Shown here: positions 10,235 to 18,156 of the stretch, one piece after another
How the letters are laid out: each line of letters begins with the position of its first letter
Position numbering within the stretch: position 1 is the stretch's first letter
Assembly: GCF_001440415.1 (NCBI RefSeq)
Contig: NZ_LLYA01000159.1
Coordinates: 186,001-250,000, forward strand
Source of the DNA: Bradyrhizobium retamae
Lineage (GTDB): Bacteria; Pseudomonadota; Alphaproteobacteria; Rhizobiales; Xanthobacteraceae
DNA: 64,000 nucleotides
Direction of reading: 5' to 3'
Position numbers and translations under genes: made by a program
The notes under the pieces: generated by a model
Seen by the model: only the letters and a program-made list of their open reading frames with translations
What the model was told of the DNA's origin: nothing
Databases searched by the model: none

Positions 10235-10690
10235 TTGTCACAACCGATCATCCGCCTCGCCCGCGCAGACGAGTACGACGAGGTCGCCCGGGTCTGGATG
10301 GACAGTTGGGTCTCGACCGGATTGGAAGATGCCAGCGACGCCCTGCTGGCAAAATTGCGCGCACGCGTCCCGATGGAGGTGGAGAAGGGCTGGAGGCTTT
10401 ACGTCGCCGACGATAACGGGAAATTGGCGGCGATGCTCGCGTTGCATCTTTCAGCTCGTTATCTCGACCAGTTGTTCGTCGCGCCGGAATATCAGGGTAA
10501 TGGCGTCGGACGCCAACTACTCGCCTTTACGCGCAAACATCTGCCGGACGAAATCTGGCTGCGTTGCGTGCGAGAGAACGAAAAGGCCTGGCGCTGGTAC
10601 GAGCGCGAGGGCTTTGTGTTCGAGAAGGAAGAGGTCGAACCGGCGATCAGCCGCTTCATGAAATATTATCGCTGGCGAAAATCGGCGTGA
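10235..10690 (+). CDS. GNAT-family N-acetyltransferase
   Basis: A single-domain Gcn5-related acetyltransferase of about 151 residues; the substrate is unknown. The acetyl-CoA binding motif A is clear ('LFVAPEYQGNGVGRQLL'), followed by the typical 'NEKAWRWYEREGFV' motif B. The start is uncertain. TTG at 10235 sits 8 bases after GGGAGA (10221-10226) and just before the conserved 'IIRLARADEYDEVARVW' strand, so I prefer it. An upstream TTG at 10136 would overlap oxyR. It follows oxyR by 29 bases on the same strand and may be co-transcribed. Confidence 0.85.
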   Translation: MSQPIIRLARADEYDEVARVWMDSWVSTGLEDASDALLAKLRARVPMEVEKGWRLYVADDNGKLAAMLALHLSARYLDQLFVAPEYQGNGVGRQLLAFTRKHLPDEIWLRCVRENEKAWRWYEREGFVFEKEEVEPAISRFMKYYRWRKSA

Positions 10691-10770
10691 AGGCCATCGC
10701 TCGGCTTGCGGAAGGGGGCTGCACCCTCTAGTTTATTTCCTCATTGTCATCAACTCTGGTTCTTCAGGCC

Positions 10771-11607
10771 ATGTTCCGTAGCTTCGCTGCCGCCATCCTC
10801 GTGTCATGCTTCGCGGCAGCAGGATGGGCCCAATCCCCTTCAACAGCGAACGCCCCGGCGGCATCGACACCCGCAAAAGCCGTCACAAAGAAAGCGGCGC
10901 CAAAGGCCAAGGCGGCCGCGAAACAACCGGTTGCTGCGGAAACGGGTCCTTGCCGACTTGGCGTCATTTCGGCGCTCGAGGACCGCTTTGCTGTGCAAAA
11001 ATTTGGCCTCACGATATTTGAGACCGAGGAGAGCGCGGTCACGGTCGAGGGATGGGGACTCGATGATCTCGTAGTCGCGCGGATACGCGCGGCGACCGGC
11101 ACTGATCCAGCCGTGCGGAGGATCACCTATCCGAGGGGCGCGTTTGAGCCCTTCTATAATCCGACGTCACGATTCTTGCCCGATCCCCGCGAGGGCCTGC
11201 CGGCGATCGTCAGGAGTATCACGCCGGCTGCGAACTGCGAGCGCTACCTTGTTGTAACCCGATTCAAGGGGCAGGTGCCGGGCACCAATCTGATGCTTGA
11301 CGGCGTCGGCGCATATAGTCGCGGGCTAGGATCAGTCGTCAGGCACTCACACCTGTTCGCCAATATTGGGATGACCCTGCTCGACGGCGGCAGCTACGAG
11401 ACTATTGGCCGTCCGTTCGCTGGTTTAGGTACGCGACTGACCGAAGGCTTGCGACTGACCGAAGATCCGCTCACCAAACTCGACAACTCGCTGTTTCCCG
11501 AACCGGCGACAGCCGTTCCGGGTAATGCGATGCTTCGTGAGAGAACCCGTGCGCTAGTTGCGGCAAGGCTCGATCAGACGCTGCCTGACTATCTCAAGAA
11601 CGATTGA
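10771..11607 (+). CDS. Secreted protein of unknown function
   Basis: I do not recognise the family. The 278-residue product begins with a Sec-type signal peptide (hydrophobic 'FAAAILVSCFAAAGWAQS', cleavage likely after AQ). A low-complexity Ala/Lys/Pro stretch (about residues 22-52) follows and may be a periplasmic spacer. The globular part holds two Cys residues, in 'TGPCRLGV' and 'ANCERYLV', that could form a disulfide. The central region alternates strands and short helices, with 'LGVISALEDRF' near the start. No metal or catalytic motif stands out. I chose the ATG at 10771 because it starts the signal peptide; a TTG 27 bases earlier is unlikely. Confidence 0.75.
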   Translation: MFRSFAAAILVSCFAAAGWAQSPSTANAPAASTPAKAVTKKAAPKAKAAAKQPVAAETGPCRLGVISALEDRFAVQKFGLTIFETEESAVTVEGWGLDDLVVARIRAATGTDPAVRRITYPRGAFEPFYNPTSRFLPDPREGLPAIVRSITPAANCERYLVVTRFKGQVPGTNLMLDGVGAYSRGLGSVVRHSHLFANIGMTLLDGGSYETIGRPFAGLGTRLTEGLRLTEDPLTKLDNSLFPEPATAVPGNAMLRERTRALVAARLDQTLPDYLKND

Positions 11608-11798
11608 GCACTCCCGCATAGCAAGGCCACAGTGGTTCGAGACTCTGGAAATCGCCAACCGATCTGCTGCGCGAAATGAAGTTGACCAATATATCGTTGG
11701 AGCACGGCTCGTTGGTTCCAGGCGTAGTGTGTTGCCAATTCACGTCAGACGCGCAATGAACAAGCGCTATTCGTCCACGCCGAAGAACGGTTCATCCC

Positions 11799-12395
11799 AT
11801 GATCCAACTCTACTGGTCGCCGCGCTCCCGCTCCTTCTCCGCGATCTGGCTGCTGGAAGAAGCCGGGCTGCCTTATGAGCGCGTGCTCACCGACATCACC
11901 ACGGGCGCGCAGAAGGCGCCGGAATATCTAGCGATCAATCCGATGGGCAAGGTGCCGGGATTGAAGGACGGCGACGCCGCGCTCGGGGAGGCGGCAGCGA
12001 TCTGCGCCTACGTCGCCGACCGCTATCCCGAAACCAACCTTGCGCCGGCCGCCACCGATCCGCTGCGCGCAAGATACCTGCAGTGGCTGTTCTTCTCGCC
12101 GAGCTGCATCGAACCCGCGCTGATCCAGCTCTTCACGAAGTTGGAGGTGCCGTCGAGCACAGCGTCATGGGGCAGTGCGGCCCAGACGTTCGACGTGCTG
12201 GATGCCGCCCTGGAGAAGGGCCCCTGGATTCTCGGCGAGAAGTTCTCGGCCGCCGACATCATGCTCGGCTCGGGGCTGAATTTTGCGGTGCGGATGTTCA
12301 AGATGGTGCCGCCACGGCCGTCATTCGACGCTTATATCGACCGCTGTGCGGCGCGTCCGGCATTCCAGCGCGCGGAGAAGATCACGGCGGGATGA
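11799..12395 (+). CDS. Glutathione S-transferase family protein
   Basis: A 198-residue two-domain glutathione transferase. The N-terminal thioredoxin-like domain (1-78) has the 'SPRSRSFSAIWLLEEAGLPYE' start, with Ser as the probable thiol-activating residue, the cis-Pro loop 'MGKVPGL' and the gamma-glutamyl-binding 'LGEAAAICAYVADRYP'. The helical C-terminal domain carries 'WILGEKFSAADIMLG', the N-capping box. The substrate cannot be predicted; stress or xenobiotic roles are usual. A 191-base gap upstream (11608-11798) holds nothing I recognise. A palindromic repeat follows. Confidence 0.93.
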   Translation: MIQLYWSPRSRSFSAIWLLEEAGLPYERVLTDITTGAQKAPEYLAINPMGKVPGLKDGDAALGEAAAICAYVADRYPETNLAPAATDPLRARYLQWLFFSPSCIEPALIQLFTKLEVPSSTASWGSAAQTFDVLDAALEKGPWILGEKFSAADIMLGSGLNFAVRMFKMVPPRPSFDAYIDRCAARPAFQRAEKITAG

Positions 12396-12403
12396 TCGAG
12401 GAG

Positions 12404-12488
12404 GGCAAAGCGCAGCGTGCCCACCGCTCAAAATGCAATCTGGGGATAGGTGGTGGGCACGGCGCTAATGCGCCTTTGCCCACCCTAA
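12404..12488. repeat. Interspersed palindromic repeat (GTGCCCACC family)
   Basis: The element reads GCAAAGCGCAGCGTGCCCACC ... GGTGGGCACGGCGCTAATGCGCCTTTGCCCACCC. The GTGCCCACC and GGTGGGCAC arms are perfect inverted repeats. The same arms and flanks recur at 16131-16212 in the other orientation, which supports a dispersed family. Confidence 0.75.
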
Positions 12489-12511
12489 GAATCTGCCGTG
12501 CATTGGCAGCC

Positions 12512-13312
12512 CTACTCGCCCTTCAGCTCTTCCGGCCGCGGCATCGAGATCACGTTGTAACCGGAATCGACGTAGTGGATTTCGCCAGTGACGCCGCCCG
12601 ACAGGTCAGACAACAGATAGAGCGCGGAGCCGCCGAGTTCTTCCAGCGTCACGCCGCGGCCGAGCGGCGAGTGTTTCTGCTGGAAGGCGAACATCGCGCG
12701 CGCATCGCCGATGCCGGAGCCCGCCAGCGTGCGCACCGGGCCGGCCGAGATCGAATTGATGCGGATCTTGCGCGGGCCGAAGTCGGCAGCGAGATAGCGT
12801 ACCGACGCTTCCAGCGCCGCTTTCGCCACACCCATTACATTGTAATTCGGCATCACGCGCACCGACCCGCCGAAGGTCAGCGTAATCATGGAGCCACCGG
12901 TCTCGGGCATAAGCTCGGCGGCGCGCTTGGCAATTTCGGTGAACGAAAAGCAGGAGATCAGCATGGTACGCGAAAAGTTCTCGCGCGTGGTATCGGCATA
13001 GCGCCCCTTCAACTCGTTCTTGTCGGAGAACGCAATCGCGTGGACGAGGAAGTCGAGCCCGCCCCATTTGGCCTTCAGCGCCGCGAAAGCCGAATCGACG
13101 CTGGCAAGGTCTTCGACGTCGCACGACAGCACCGTATCGGCGCCGAGCGATTGCGCCAGCGGCTTGACGCGCTTGCCGAGCGCCTCGCCCTGATAGGTGA
13201 AGGCGAGCTCGGCGCCCTGCGCTTGAAGCGCCTTGGCGATGCCCCAGGCGATCGAATGATCATTGGCGACGCCCATAATCAGCCCGCGCTTTCCCTTCAT
13301 CAGGTCTTGCAT
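12512..13312 (-). CDS. fabI: Enoyl-ACP reductase (NADH), FabI
   Basis: Catalyses the last reduction of each fatty-acid elongation cycle. The 266-residue product is a short-chain dehydrogenase-type enzyme. It has the FabI nucleotide motif 'GLIMGVANDHSIAWGIAKAL' and the catalytic Tyr-x6-Lys in 'YNVMGVAK'. The substrate loop 'NSISAGPVRTLA' is also present. The start is ATG 13312 (MQDLMKGKRG); a GTG five codons upstream is less likely. It is the last gene of fabA-fabB-fabI on the minus strand, separated from fabB by a palindromic repeat. An intact FabI implies the triclosan- and diazaborine-type target, though affinity cannot be judged. Confidence 0.96.
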   Translation of the reverse strand: MQDLMKGKRGLIMGVANDHSIAWGIAKALQAQGAELAFTYQGEALGKRVKPLAQSLGADTVLSCDVEDLASVDSAFAALKAKWGGLDFLVHAIAFSDKNELKGRYADTTRENFSRTMLISCFSFTEIAKRAAELMPETGGSMITLTFGGSVRVMPNYNVMGVAKAALEASVRYLAADFGPRKIRINSISAGPVRTLAGSGIGDARAMFAFQQKHSPLGRGVTLEELGGSALYLLSDLSGGVTGEIHYVDSGYNVISMPRPEELKGE

Positions 13313-13337
13313 TCGCCTACACTCCACTCATTTCGTT

Positions 13338-13480
13338 GATGACATCGCCCGCGAATGCGAGTGATCCAGTATTCCAGAGACATTGACGATTGGCTCGAGG
13401 GGCCGCAGCGTACTGGATGCCCCGACGGGGCCTATCATCGGGCTCGCCGAAGGCGAGACCGGGTGGCGGAGCATGACGGC
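13338..13480. repeat. Palindromic repeat between fabB and fabI
   Basis: The stretch GATGACATCGCCCGC..GTGATCCAGTATTCCAGAGAC ... TACTGGATGCCCCGACGGGGCC ... GCATGAC has the 'CCAGTATTCCAG / TACTGGAT' pair and GATGAC/GCATGAC ends. It matches in layout the element between infB and rbfA. It sits inside an apparent operon. Confidence 0.65.
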
Positions 13481-13487
13481 CAGTATC

Positions 13488-14711
13488 TCACGCATCCAGC
13501 CGCTTGAACACCAGCGTGGCGTTGGTGCCGCCGAAGCCGAAGGAGTTCGACAGCACGGTGCCGAGCTTGGCGTTGTCGATGCGCTTGCGCACGATCGGCA
13601 TGTCGGCAAACACCGGATCGAGTTCGGTGATATGGGCACTCTCGCAGACGAAGCCGTTGTTCAGCATCAGGAGCGAATAGATCGCCTCCTGCACGCCGGT
13701 AGCGCCGAGCGAATGGCCGGTCAACGCCTTGGTCGCCGAGATCGGAGGGCACTTGTCGCCGGTGCCGAACACCTTTCGGATCGCCTCGATCTCCGGCGGA
13801 TCGCCGGCCGGCGTCGAGGTGGCGTGCGGATTGATATAGTCGATCGGCGTCTTCACCGTCGAAATCGCCATGCGCATGCACCGCTCGGCGCCTTCGCCCG
13901 ACGGCGCCACCATGTCGTAACCGTCCGACGTTGCGCCATAGCCGACCAGTTCGCCGTAAATGCGCGCGCCGCGCGCCTTGGCACGTTCGAGCTCTTCCAG
14001 CACCAGCACGCCGGCGCCACCGGCAATGACAAAACCATCACGGCTGATGTCGTAGGGCCGCGAGGCCGTAGCGGGCGTGTCATTGTATTTGGACGACATT
14101 GCGCCCATGGCGTCGAACAGCACCGACAGGGTCCAGTCGAGCTCCTCGCAACCGCCGGCGAAGATCACATCCTGCTTGCCGATCTGGATCGTCTCATAGG
14201 CGTTGCCGATGCAATGGTTGGAGGTCGCGCAGGCCGACGAGATCGAATAATTCACGCCCTTGATCTTGAACCAGGTTGCCAACGTCGCCGAGGCCGTTGA
14301 TGACATGCCCTTCGGCACCGCGAACGGGCCGATCCGCTTCGGACCCTTGGTGCGCGCGATGTCGGCTGCTTCCACCAGCGTCCGCGTCGACGGTCCGCCC
14401 GACCCCATGATGATGCCGGTGCGCTCATTGGAGACTTCGTTGGCTTCAAGGCCGGAATCGCGGATCGCCTGCTCCATCGCGACGTGATTCCAAGCCGCTC
14501 CTTCGGCGAGGAATCGCATGGCGCGGCGATCGATGACGTCAGCGGGATTGAGCGTTGGCGCGCCCTGCACCTGCGAGCGAAAACCGAGCTCGGCGTGCTT
14601 TTCCGCACGCGTGATGCCGGACTTTGCCTCGCGAAGGCTCGCAAGCACTTCCTGGGTGTTGTTTCCGATGGATGAGACGATACCCATCCCCGTGATGACA
14701 ACCCGCCTCAT
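13488..14711 (-). CDS. fabB: Beta-ketoacyl-ACP synthase I, FabB
   Basis: Condensing enzyme that elongates acyl chains and, with FabA, is required for unsaturated fatty acids. The 407-residue product has the thiolase fold with the full Cys-His-His triad: Cys in 'SSACATSNHC', His in 'NPHATSTPAGD' and His in 'LTGHSLGATG'. The C-terminal 'SNSFGFGGTNATLVF' is typical. The frame stays open upstream into fabA, but ATG 14711 (MRRVVITGMGIVSS) matches the conserved family start, so the longer reading is rejected. The distance to fabA is 62 bases. Confidence 0.97.
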   Translation of the reverse strand: MRRVVITGMGIVSSIGNNTQEVLASLREAKSGITRAEKHAELGFRSQVQGAPTLNPADVIDRRAMRFLAEGAAWNHVAMEQAIRDSGLEANEVSNERTGIIMGSGGPSTRTLVEAADIARTKGPKRIGPFAVPKGMSSTASATLATWFKIKGVNYSISSACATSNHCIGNAYETIQIGKQDVIFAGGCEELDWTLSVLFDAMGAMSSKYNDTPATASRPYDISRDGFVIAGGAGVLVLEELERAKARGARIYGELVGYGATSDGYDMVAPSGEGAERCMRMAISTVKTPIDYINPHATSTPAGDPPEIEAIRKVFGTGDKCPPISATKALTGHSLGATGVQEAIYSLLMLNNGFVCESAHITELDPVFADMPIVRKRIDNAKLGTVLSNSFGFGGTNATLVFKRLDA

Positions 14712-14773
14712 GATCGCCTCGCCTCGCCGTTTACGTTGTTCTGTGAAGGTGTGCTGCTGCTTGATCGCGTTGC

Positions 14774-15298
14774 TCAGCCGCCCGGCGCGGAGCCCTGCTT
14801 GAACAGCCCGACCTTCAGATCCTTGGCGCGATAGATAATCTCGCCATCCATGGAAAGCCAGCCGTCGCCAACGCCGAGCACCAGCTTTGAACGCATCACG
14901 CGTTTCATGTCGATGTTGTACACAACCTTGCGGGCGTTCGGCAGCACCTGGCCGGAGAACTTCAATTCCCCGAGCCCCAGCGCCCGGCCGCGTCCCTCGC
15001 CGCCGATCCAGCCGAGGTAAAATCCGACCATCTGCCACATCGCGTCCAGGCCAAGGCAGCCCGGCATGACCGGGTCATTCTTGAAATGGCAGCCGAAAAA
15101 CCACAGGTCCGGCTTCACATCGAGTTCGGCACGGATCAGACCCTTGCCGAACTCGCCGCCCTTGTCGGTGATCTCGGTGATGCGGTCGAACATCAGCATC
15201 GGCGGCAGCGGTAACTGCGCATTTCCGGGACCGAACATCTCGCCGCGGCCGCAGGCGAGCAAATCCTCATATTCATAACCGCTGCGCCGATCCAGCAT
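14774..15298 (-). CDS. fabA: 3-hydroxydecanoyl-ACP dehydratase/isomerase, FabA
   Basis: Dehydrates 3-hydroxydecanoyl-ACP and isomerises trans-2- to cis-3-decenoyl-ACP, the branch point for anaerobic-type unsaturated fatty acid synthesis. The 174-residue product is of standard length. The catalytic His lies in 'FGCHFKNDPVMPG' and the catalytic Asp in 'CLGLDAMWQ'. The start is ATG 15298 (MLDRRSGYEYED); upstream in-frame codons would add residues without family match. It is the first gene of fabA-fabB-fabI and is divergent from irr. Confidence 0.97.
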   Translation of the reverse strand: MLDRRSGYEYEDLLACGRGEMFGPGNAQLPLPPMLMFDRITEITDKGGEFGKGLIRAELDVKPDLWFFGCHFKNDPVMPGCLGLDAMWQMVGFYLGWIGGEGRGRALGLGELKFSGQVLPNARKVVYNIDMKRVMRSKLVLGVGDGWLSMDGEIIYRAKDLKVGLFKQGSAPGG

Positions 15299-15633
15299 CG
15301 TGTTCAGCCTCACCTTAGATGTCCCGATGGAGCGCTTTTGAGCGAACCGGACCCGTTTCCCCGCGGGAGAACGCTTGTTTTCCCGCAATTTGGCGCTACT
15401 TAGGGTGCTATCGGCGTCAGTCTCTGCCGAAATCGCATATGTGGTCCGCGCGCTCTGTAACATAGGCATTACGGCCCGGCAAAGCGCTGGAACGGGCTAA
15501 AACGCCCCATAGTCACGCCGGTTCCTCTTAACCTTGGGCCGGTTCTAGTTGCGAAAAACTTGCATCTACCTGATTTCCTTTTATATTGGGCAAGAATATT
15601 GCCCAAGTTAAGCGTGTGGTACCCGAAGTGGAC
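15299..15633. other. fabA-irr divergent intergenic region
   Basis: A 335-base gap with no gene, holding the promoters of fabA (leftward) and irr (rightward). The part next to irr is A/T-richer. It has the 21-bp dyad at 15586-15606 and, just before it, TTGCGA and TTGCAT hexamers 12 bases apart, which look like imperfect direct repeats. Confidence 0.6.
15586..15606. promoter_or_regulatory. Inverted repeat upstream of irr, candidate operator
   Basis: A perfect dyad TTGGGCAA-GAATA-TTGCCCAA lies 27 bases before the irr ATG. The A/T-rich centre and 8-bp arms fit a dimeric regulator site. In B. japonicum, irr is known to be controlled by Fur through an unusual site in its promoter; whether this dyad is that site I cannot tell. 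An RNA hairpin in the irr leader is the alternative. Confidence 0.55.
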
Positions 15634-16125
15634 ATGAACGACCAAGCCTCGCCCCTGAACGACGACGGTATTGATCCGGCCGCCCGCGCCGCCGGACACC
15701 AGCCGGCGTTGACCGGCTGTCCTTGGCACGACGTCAACGAAATGCTGCAGGCCGCAGGTCTGCGGCCCACCCGCCAGCGCATGGCGCTGGGCTGGCTACT
15801 GTTCGGCAAGGGGGCCCGCCATCTGACCGCGGAAATGCTCTACGAGGAGGCGACGCTCGCCAAGGTTCCGGTGTCGCTGGCCACCGTCTACAACACGCTT
15901 AATCAGCTCACCGACGCTGGCCTGTTGCGCCAGGTCTCGGTCGACGGCACCAAGACCTATTTCGACACCAACGTCACCGCGCATCACCACTTCTATCTCG
16001 AGAACAACCACGAGCTGGTCGACATTCCCGATCCGCATCTGGTGTTGTCGAAGATGCCCGACGTGCCCGAGGGCTACGAGATCGCCCGCGTCGACATGGT
16101 CGTGCGGCTGCGCAAGAAGCGCTGA
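15634..16125 (+). CDS. irr: Iron response regulator Irr (Fur family)
   Basis: Irr is the heme-sensing regulator of iron and heme metabolism in rhizobia. It accumulates when iron is scarce and is degraded when heme binds. The 163-residue product has the length of B. japonicum Irr. It carries the N-terminal heme regulatory motif 'GCPWHD' with Cys29-Pro30 and the second heme site 'HHH' at residues 117-119. Its Fur-type winged helix includes 'LRPTRQRMALGWLLF' and 'VSLATVYNTLNQL'. The start is ATG 15634, which gives Cys29 exactly; an upstream in-frame start at 15586 lies inside the dyad and is rejected. These residues make heme-dependent turnover very likely. Confidence 0.96.
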   Translation: MNDQASPLNDDGIDPAARAAGHQPALTGCPWHDVNEMLQAAGLRPTRQRMALGWLLFGKGARHLTAEMLYEEATLAKVPVSLATVYNTLNQLTDAGLLRQVSVDGTKTYFDTNVTAHHHFYLENNHELVDIPDPHLVLSKMPDVPEGYEIARVDMVVRLRKKR

Positions 16126-16130
16126 CTGCA

Positions 16131-16212
16131 AAGGCGCGTTTGCGCCGTGCCCACCATCTATCCAACGCTGCTGAAGAAATGGTGGGCACGCTTCGCTTCG
16201 CCCATCCTACAG
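16131..16212. repeat. Interspersed palindromic repeat (GTGCCCACC family)
   Basis: AAGGCGCGTTTGCGCCGTGC then CCACC ... AATGGTGGGCACGC. The GTGCCCACC/GGTGGGCAC arms and GGCGC flanks match the element at 12404-12488, in inverted orientation. Confidence 0.75.
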
Positions 16213-16237
16213 TTCTGCGCACGACGCGCTGGCGGCC

Positions 16238-16765
16238 TCAATCCACCCTCTCATCTGCATACACGCCCCATAGGCGCTGCTGCTCGATCCAGCCGTCGAA
16301 GCCGTTGCCGACAACGCGGCACCAGCCATTGGCGCATTTTTTTACTTGCGCGACCACGCCGGCCTGCAGGCGGGCGGCGACCGCGCTGGTCGGATCGGGA
16401 CTATCGTACAGCGGCGCCAACTCGTCCTTGCTCTTCATGGTGACGACCGCAGTGCGGCGGCCGGACAGCAGCGAATGATAGACCCAGCCCTCGGCGCCTT
16501 CGGAATCGCGCACGCGCCGCCAGTTCTCGAACTCGGCGGTGATTTCGACCGGCAAGCCCGAGCGGGTATAGACCCAGGCGACGTCGTTGTCCTTGGTAGG
16601 ACCGGCCCGCACATTCACATGATCGGATTTGAGGCTGACATATCGCGGCACCGGCAGGCCGCTCGTGGTGGTGGCCGAATCCTTGGCCGAAAACCCTGTG
16701 CTGACGGAAGCGACAAGCCAGCCCGCCGCCAGCACCGCTACCGAACAGAAACGCCCCAACGCCAT
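16238..16765 (-). CDS. Exported SH3-domain protein
   Basis: A 175-residue protein with an N-terminal signal peptide ('RFCSVAVLAAGWLVASVST') and two bacterial SH3-like modules. The first is at about residues 42-105 ('SDHVNVRAGPTKDNDVAWVY', 'EGAEGWVYHSLLSGRR'). The second is at about 115-170 ('VAARLQAGVVAQVKKCANGWCRV', 'GFDGWIEQQRLWGVY'). Such domains usually bind cell-wall peptides, so a periplasmic wall-associated role is likely. No catalytic domain is attached. The start is ATG 16765; the TTG one codon earlier is rejected. It converges with the repeat and irr. Confidence 0.88.
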   Translation of the reverse strand: MALGRFCSVAVLAAGWLVASVSTGFSAKDSATTTSGLPVPRYVSLKSDHVNVRAGPTKDNDVAWVYTRSGLPVEITAEFENWRRVRDSEGAEGWVYHSLLSGRRTAVVTMKSKDELAPLYDSPDPTSAVAARLQAGVVAQVKKCANGWCRVVGNGFDGWIEQQRLWGVYADERVD

Positions 16766-17109
16766 CAACCCGTCTCCTGCCGAGCCTCGCCCAACTCGAA
16801 TGCTCCGAGTTGAAACCGCCCGCTAGCGCCCGAAACCCCAGACCCCGTGCCCCGCTTTGGCCGCGCCCGGCTTGCGACGGCCGAGGGTTCTTGTCTTGGC
16901 CCGGTCTTCTGATAGAGAGGACGGAACGCCTAGAACCAGAACGCCCGGATTTTCTGCCGAAAATCCGAGGCAAGTATTGGGGAACCCAAGGGACTTAACC
17001 TCAGCAAACAGCCGGATACCGAGACCGCGTGGCCATCGCAGTGTCGAACAACCGGGTTAATGAGGTCTGAACGGCGCGCCTCTGCGCACCTCCCTCATGA
17101 GAGCAGGAC
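16766..17109. other. Intergenic region before the 2-hydroxyacid dehydrogenase
   Basis: A 344-base gap with no gene I can support. It contains an 8-bp hairpin CGGATTTT-CTGCCG-AAAATCCG (16946-16967) and a small TTGGG-GAA-CCCAA dyad close behind. These could be regulatory or transcript-end structures; no T-run follows. Confidence 0.5.
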
Positions 17110-18111
17110 ATGTCGATCAAGAAAAAACCTCTCGTCGTCGTCACTCGCAAATTGCCGGACTCGATCGAGACCCGGATGCGCGAGCTGTTCGACGCGAGGT
17201 TGAATCTCGACGACACGCCGATGACGCCGCAGCAGATTGCCGAAGCCAGCCGCTCCGCCGACGTGCTGGTGCCGACCGTCACCGACATGATCAGTGAGGA
17301 GATGCTCAAGCACCCTGACTGCAAGCTGCGCATGATCGCCAATTTCGGCAACGGCGTCGACAATATCGACGTCACGGCGGCACATGCGCGCGGCATCACG
17401 GTGACCAACACGCCGAAAGTCCTGACCGAAGACACTGCCGACATGACCATGGCGCTGATTCTCGCCGTGCCGCGGCGACTGATCGAAGGCGCAACCATCC
17501 TCCCCGACGGCAAGAACTGGCCCGGCTGGTCGCCGACCTGGATGCTCGGCCATCGCATCGGCGGCAAGCGCCTTGGTATCATCGGCATGGGCCGCATCGG
17601 CCAGGCGGTGGCTCGCCGCGCGCGCGCCTTCGGCCTGCAGATCCACTATCACAACCGCCGCCCGGTGGCGCCTGTTATCGCCGAGGAACTCGGCGCGACC
17701 TATTGGGAAAGCCTCGACCAGATGCTGGCGCGGATGGACATCATCTCGGTGAACTGTCCGCATACGCCGGCAACCTATCACCTGTTGTCGGCCAGGCGGC
17801 TCAAGCTGATCCGCAAAGACGCCTACATCGTCAACACCGCGCGCGGCGGCGTGATCGACGAGGACACGCTGATCAAGCTGCTCGAAGCCGGTGACATCGG
17901 AGGCGCCGGCCTCGACGTCTACGAGCATGAGCCCGCGGTCAATCCGAAACTGGTTCGGCTGGCGAAAGCCGGCAAGGTGACGCTGCTGCCGCATATGGGC
18001 TCGGCCACCATCGAAGGCCGCGTCGAGATGGGCGAGAAGGTGATCATCAACATCCGGACCTTCCTCGACAACCACAAACCGCCGGATCGCGTGCTGCCCA
18101 GTATGCTGTGA
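17110..18111 (+). CDS. D-2-hydroxyacid dehydrogenase (glyoxylate/hydroxypyruvate reductase type)
   Basis: An NAD(P)-dependent enzyme of 333 residues that reduces 2-oxoacids such as glyoxylate or hydroxypyruvate. The Rossmann motif is 'LGIIGMGRIGQAVARRARAF'. The catalytic Arg is in 'NTARGGVIDE', the Glu in 'YEHEP' and the His in 'LLPHMGSATIEGR'. The 'NFGNGVDNIDVTAA' loop fits the GyaR/GRHPR group. The start is ATG 17110 behind GAGAGCAGG. Exact substrate preference cannot be read from sequence. Its 3' end is overlapped only by the out-of-frame tail of the broken LysR gene. Confidence 0.92.
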   Translation: MSIKKKPLVVVTRKLPDSIETRMRELFDARLNLDDTPMTPQQIAEASRSADVLVPTVTDMISEEMLKHPDCKLRMIANFGNGVDNIDVTAAHARGITVTNTPKVLTEDTADMTMALILAVPRRLIEGATILPDGKNWPGWSPTWMLGHRIGGKRLGIIGMGRIGQAVARRARAFGLQIHYHNRRPVAPVIAEELGATYWESLDQMLARMDIISVNCPHTPATYHLLSARRLKLIRKDAYIVNTARGGVIDEDTLIKLLEAGDIGGAGLDVYEHEPAVNPKLVRLAKAGKVTLLPHMGSATIEGRVEMGEKVIINIRTFLDNHKPPDRVLPSML

Positions 18112-18156
18112 GGCGGTCGGATTGGCCCTGCGCTACCCTCCCCCTGGAGGTAACAG

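Noticed and set aside
12083..14300. Long plus-strand frames (418 and 305 residues) across fabI and fabB
   Set aside because: They run opposite well-supported fab genes and show no family features.
14712..15038. N-terminal extension of fabB giving a 516-residue protein
   Set aside because: The extension is fabA sequence read in the wrong frame; the family start is MRRVVITG at 14711.
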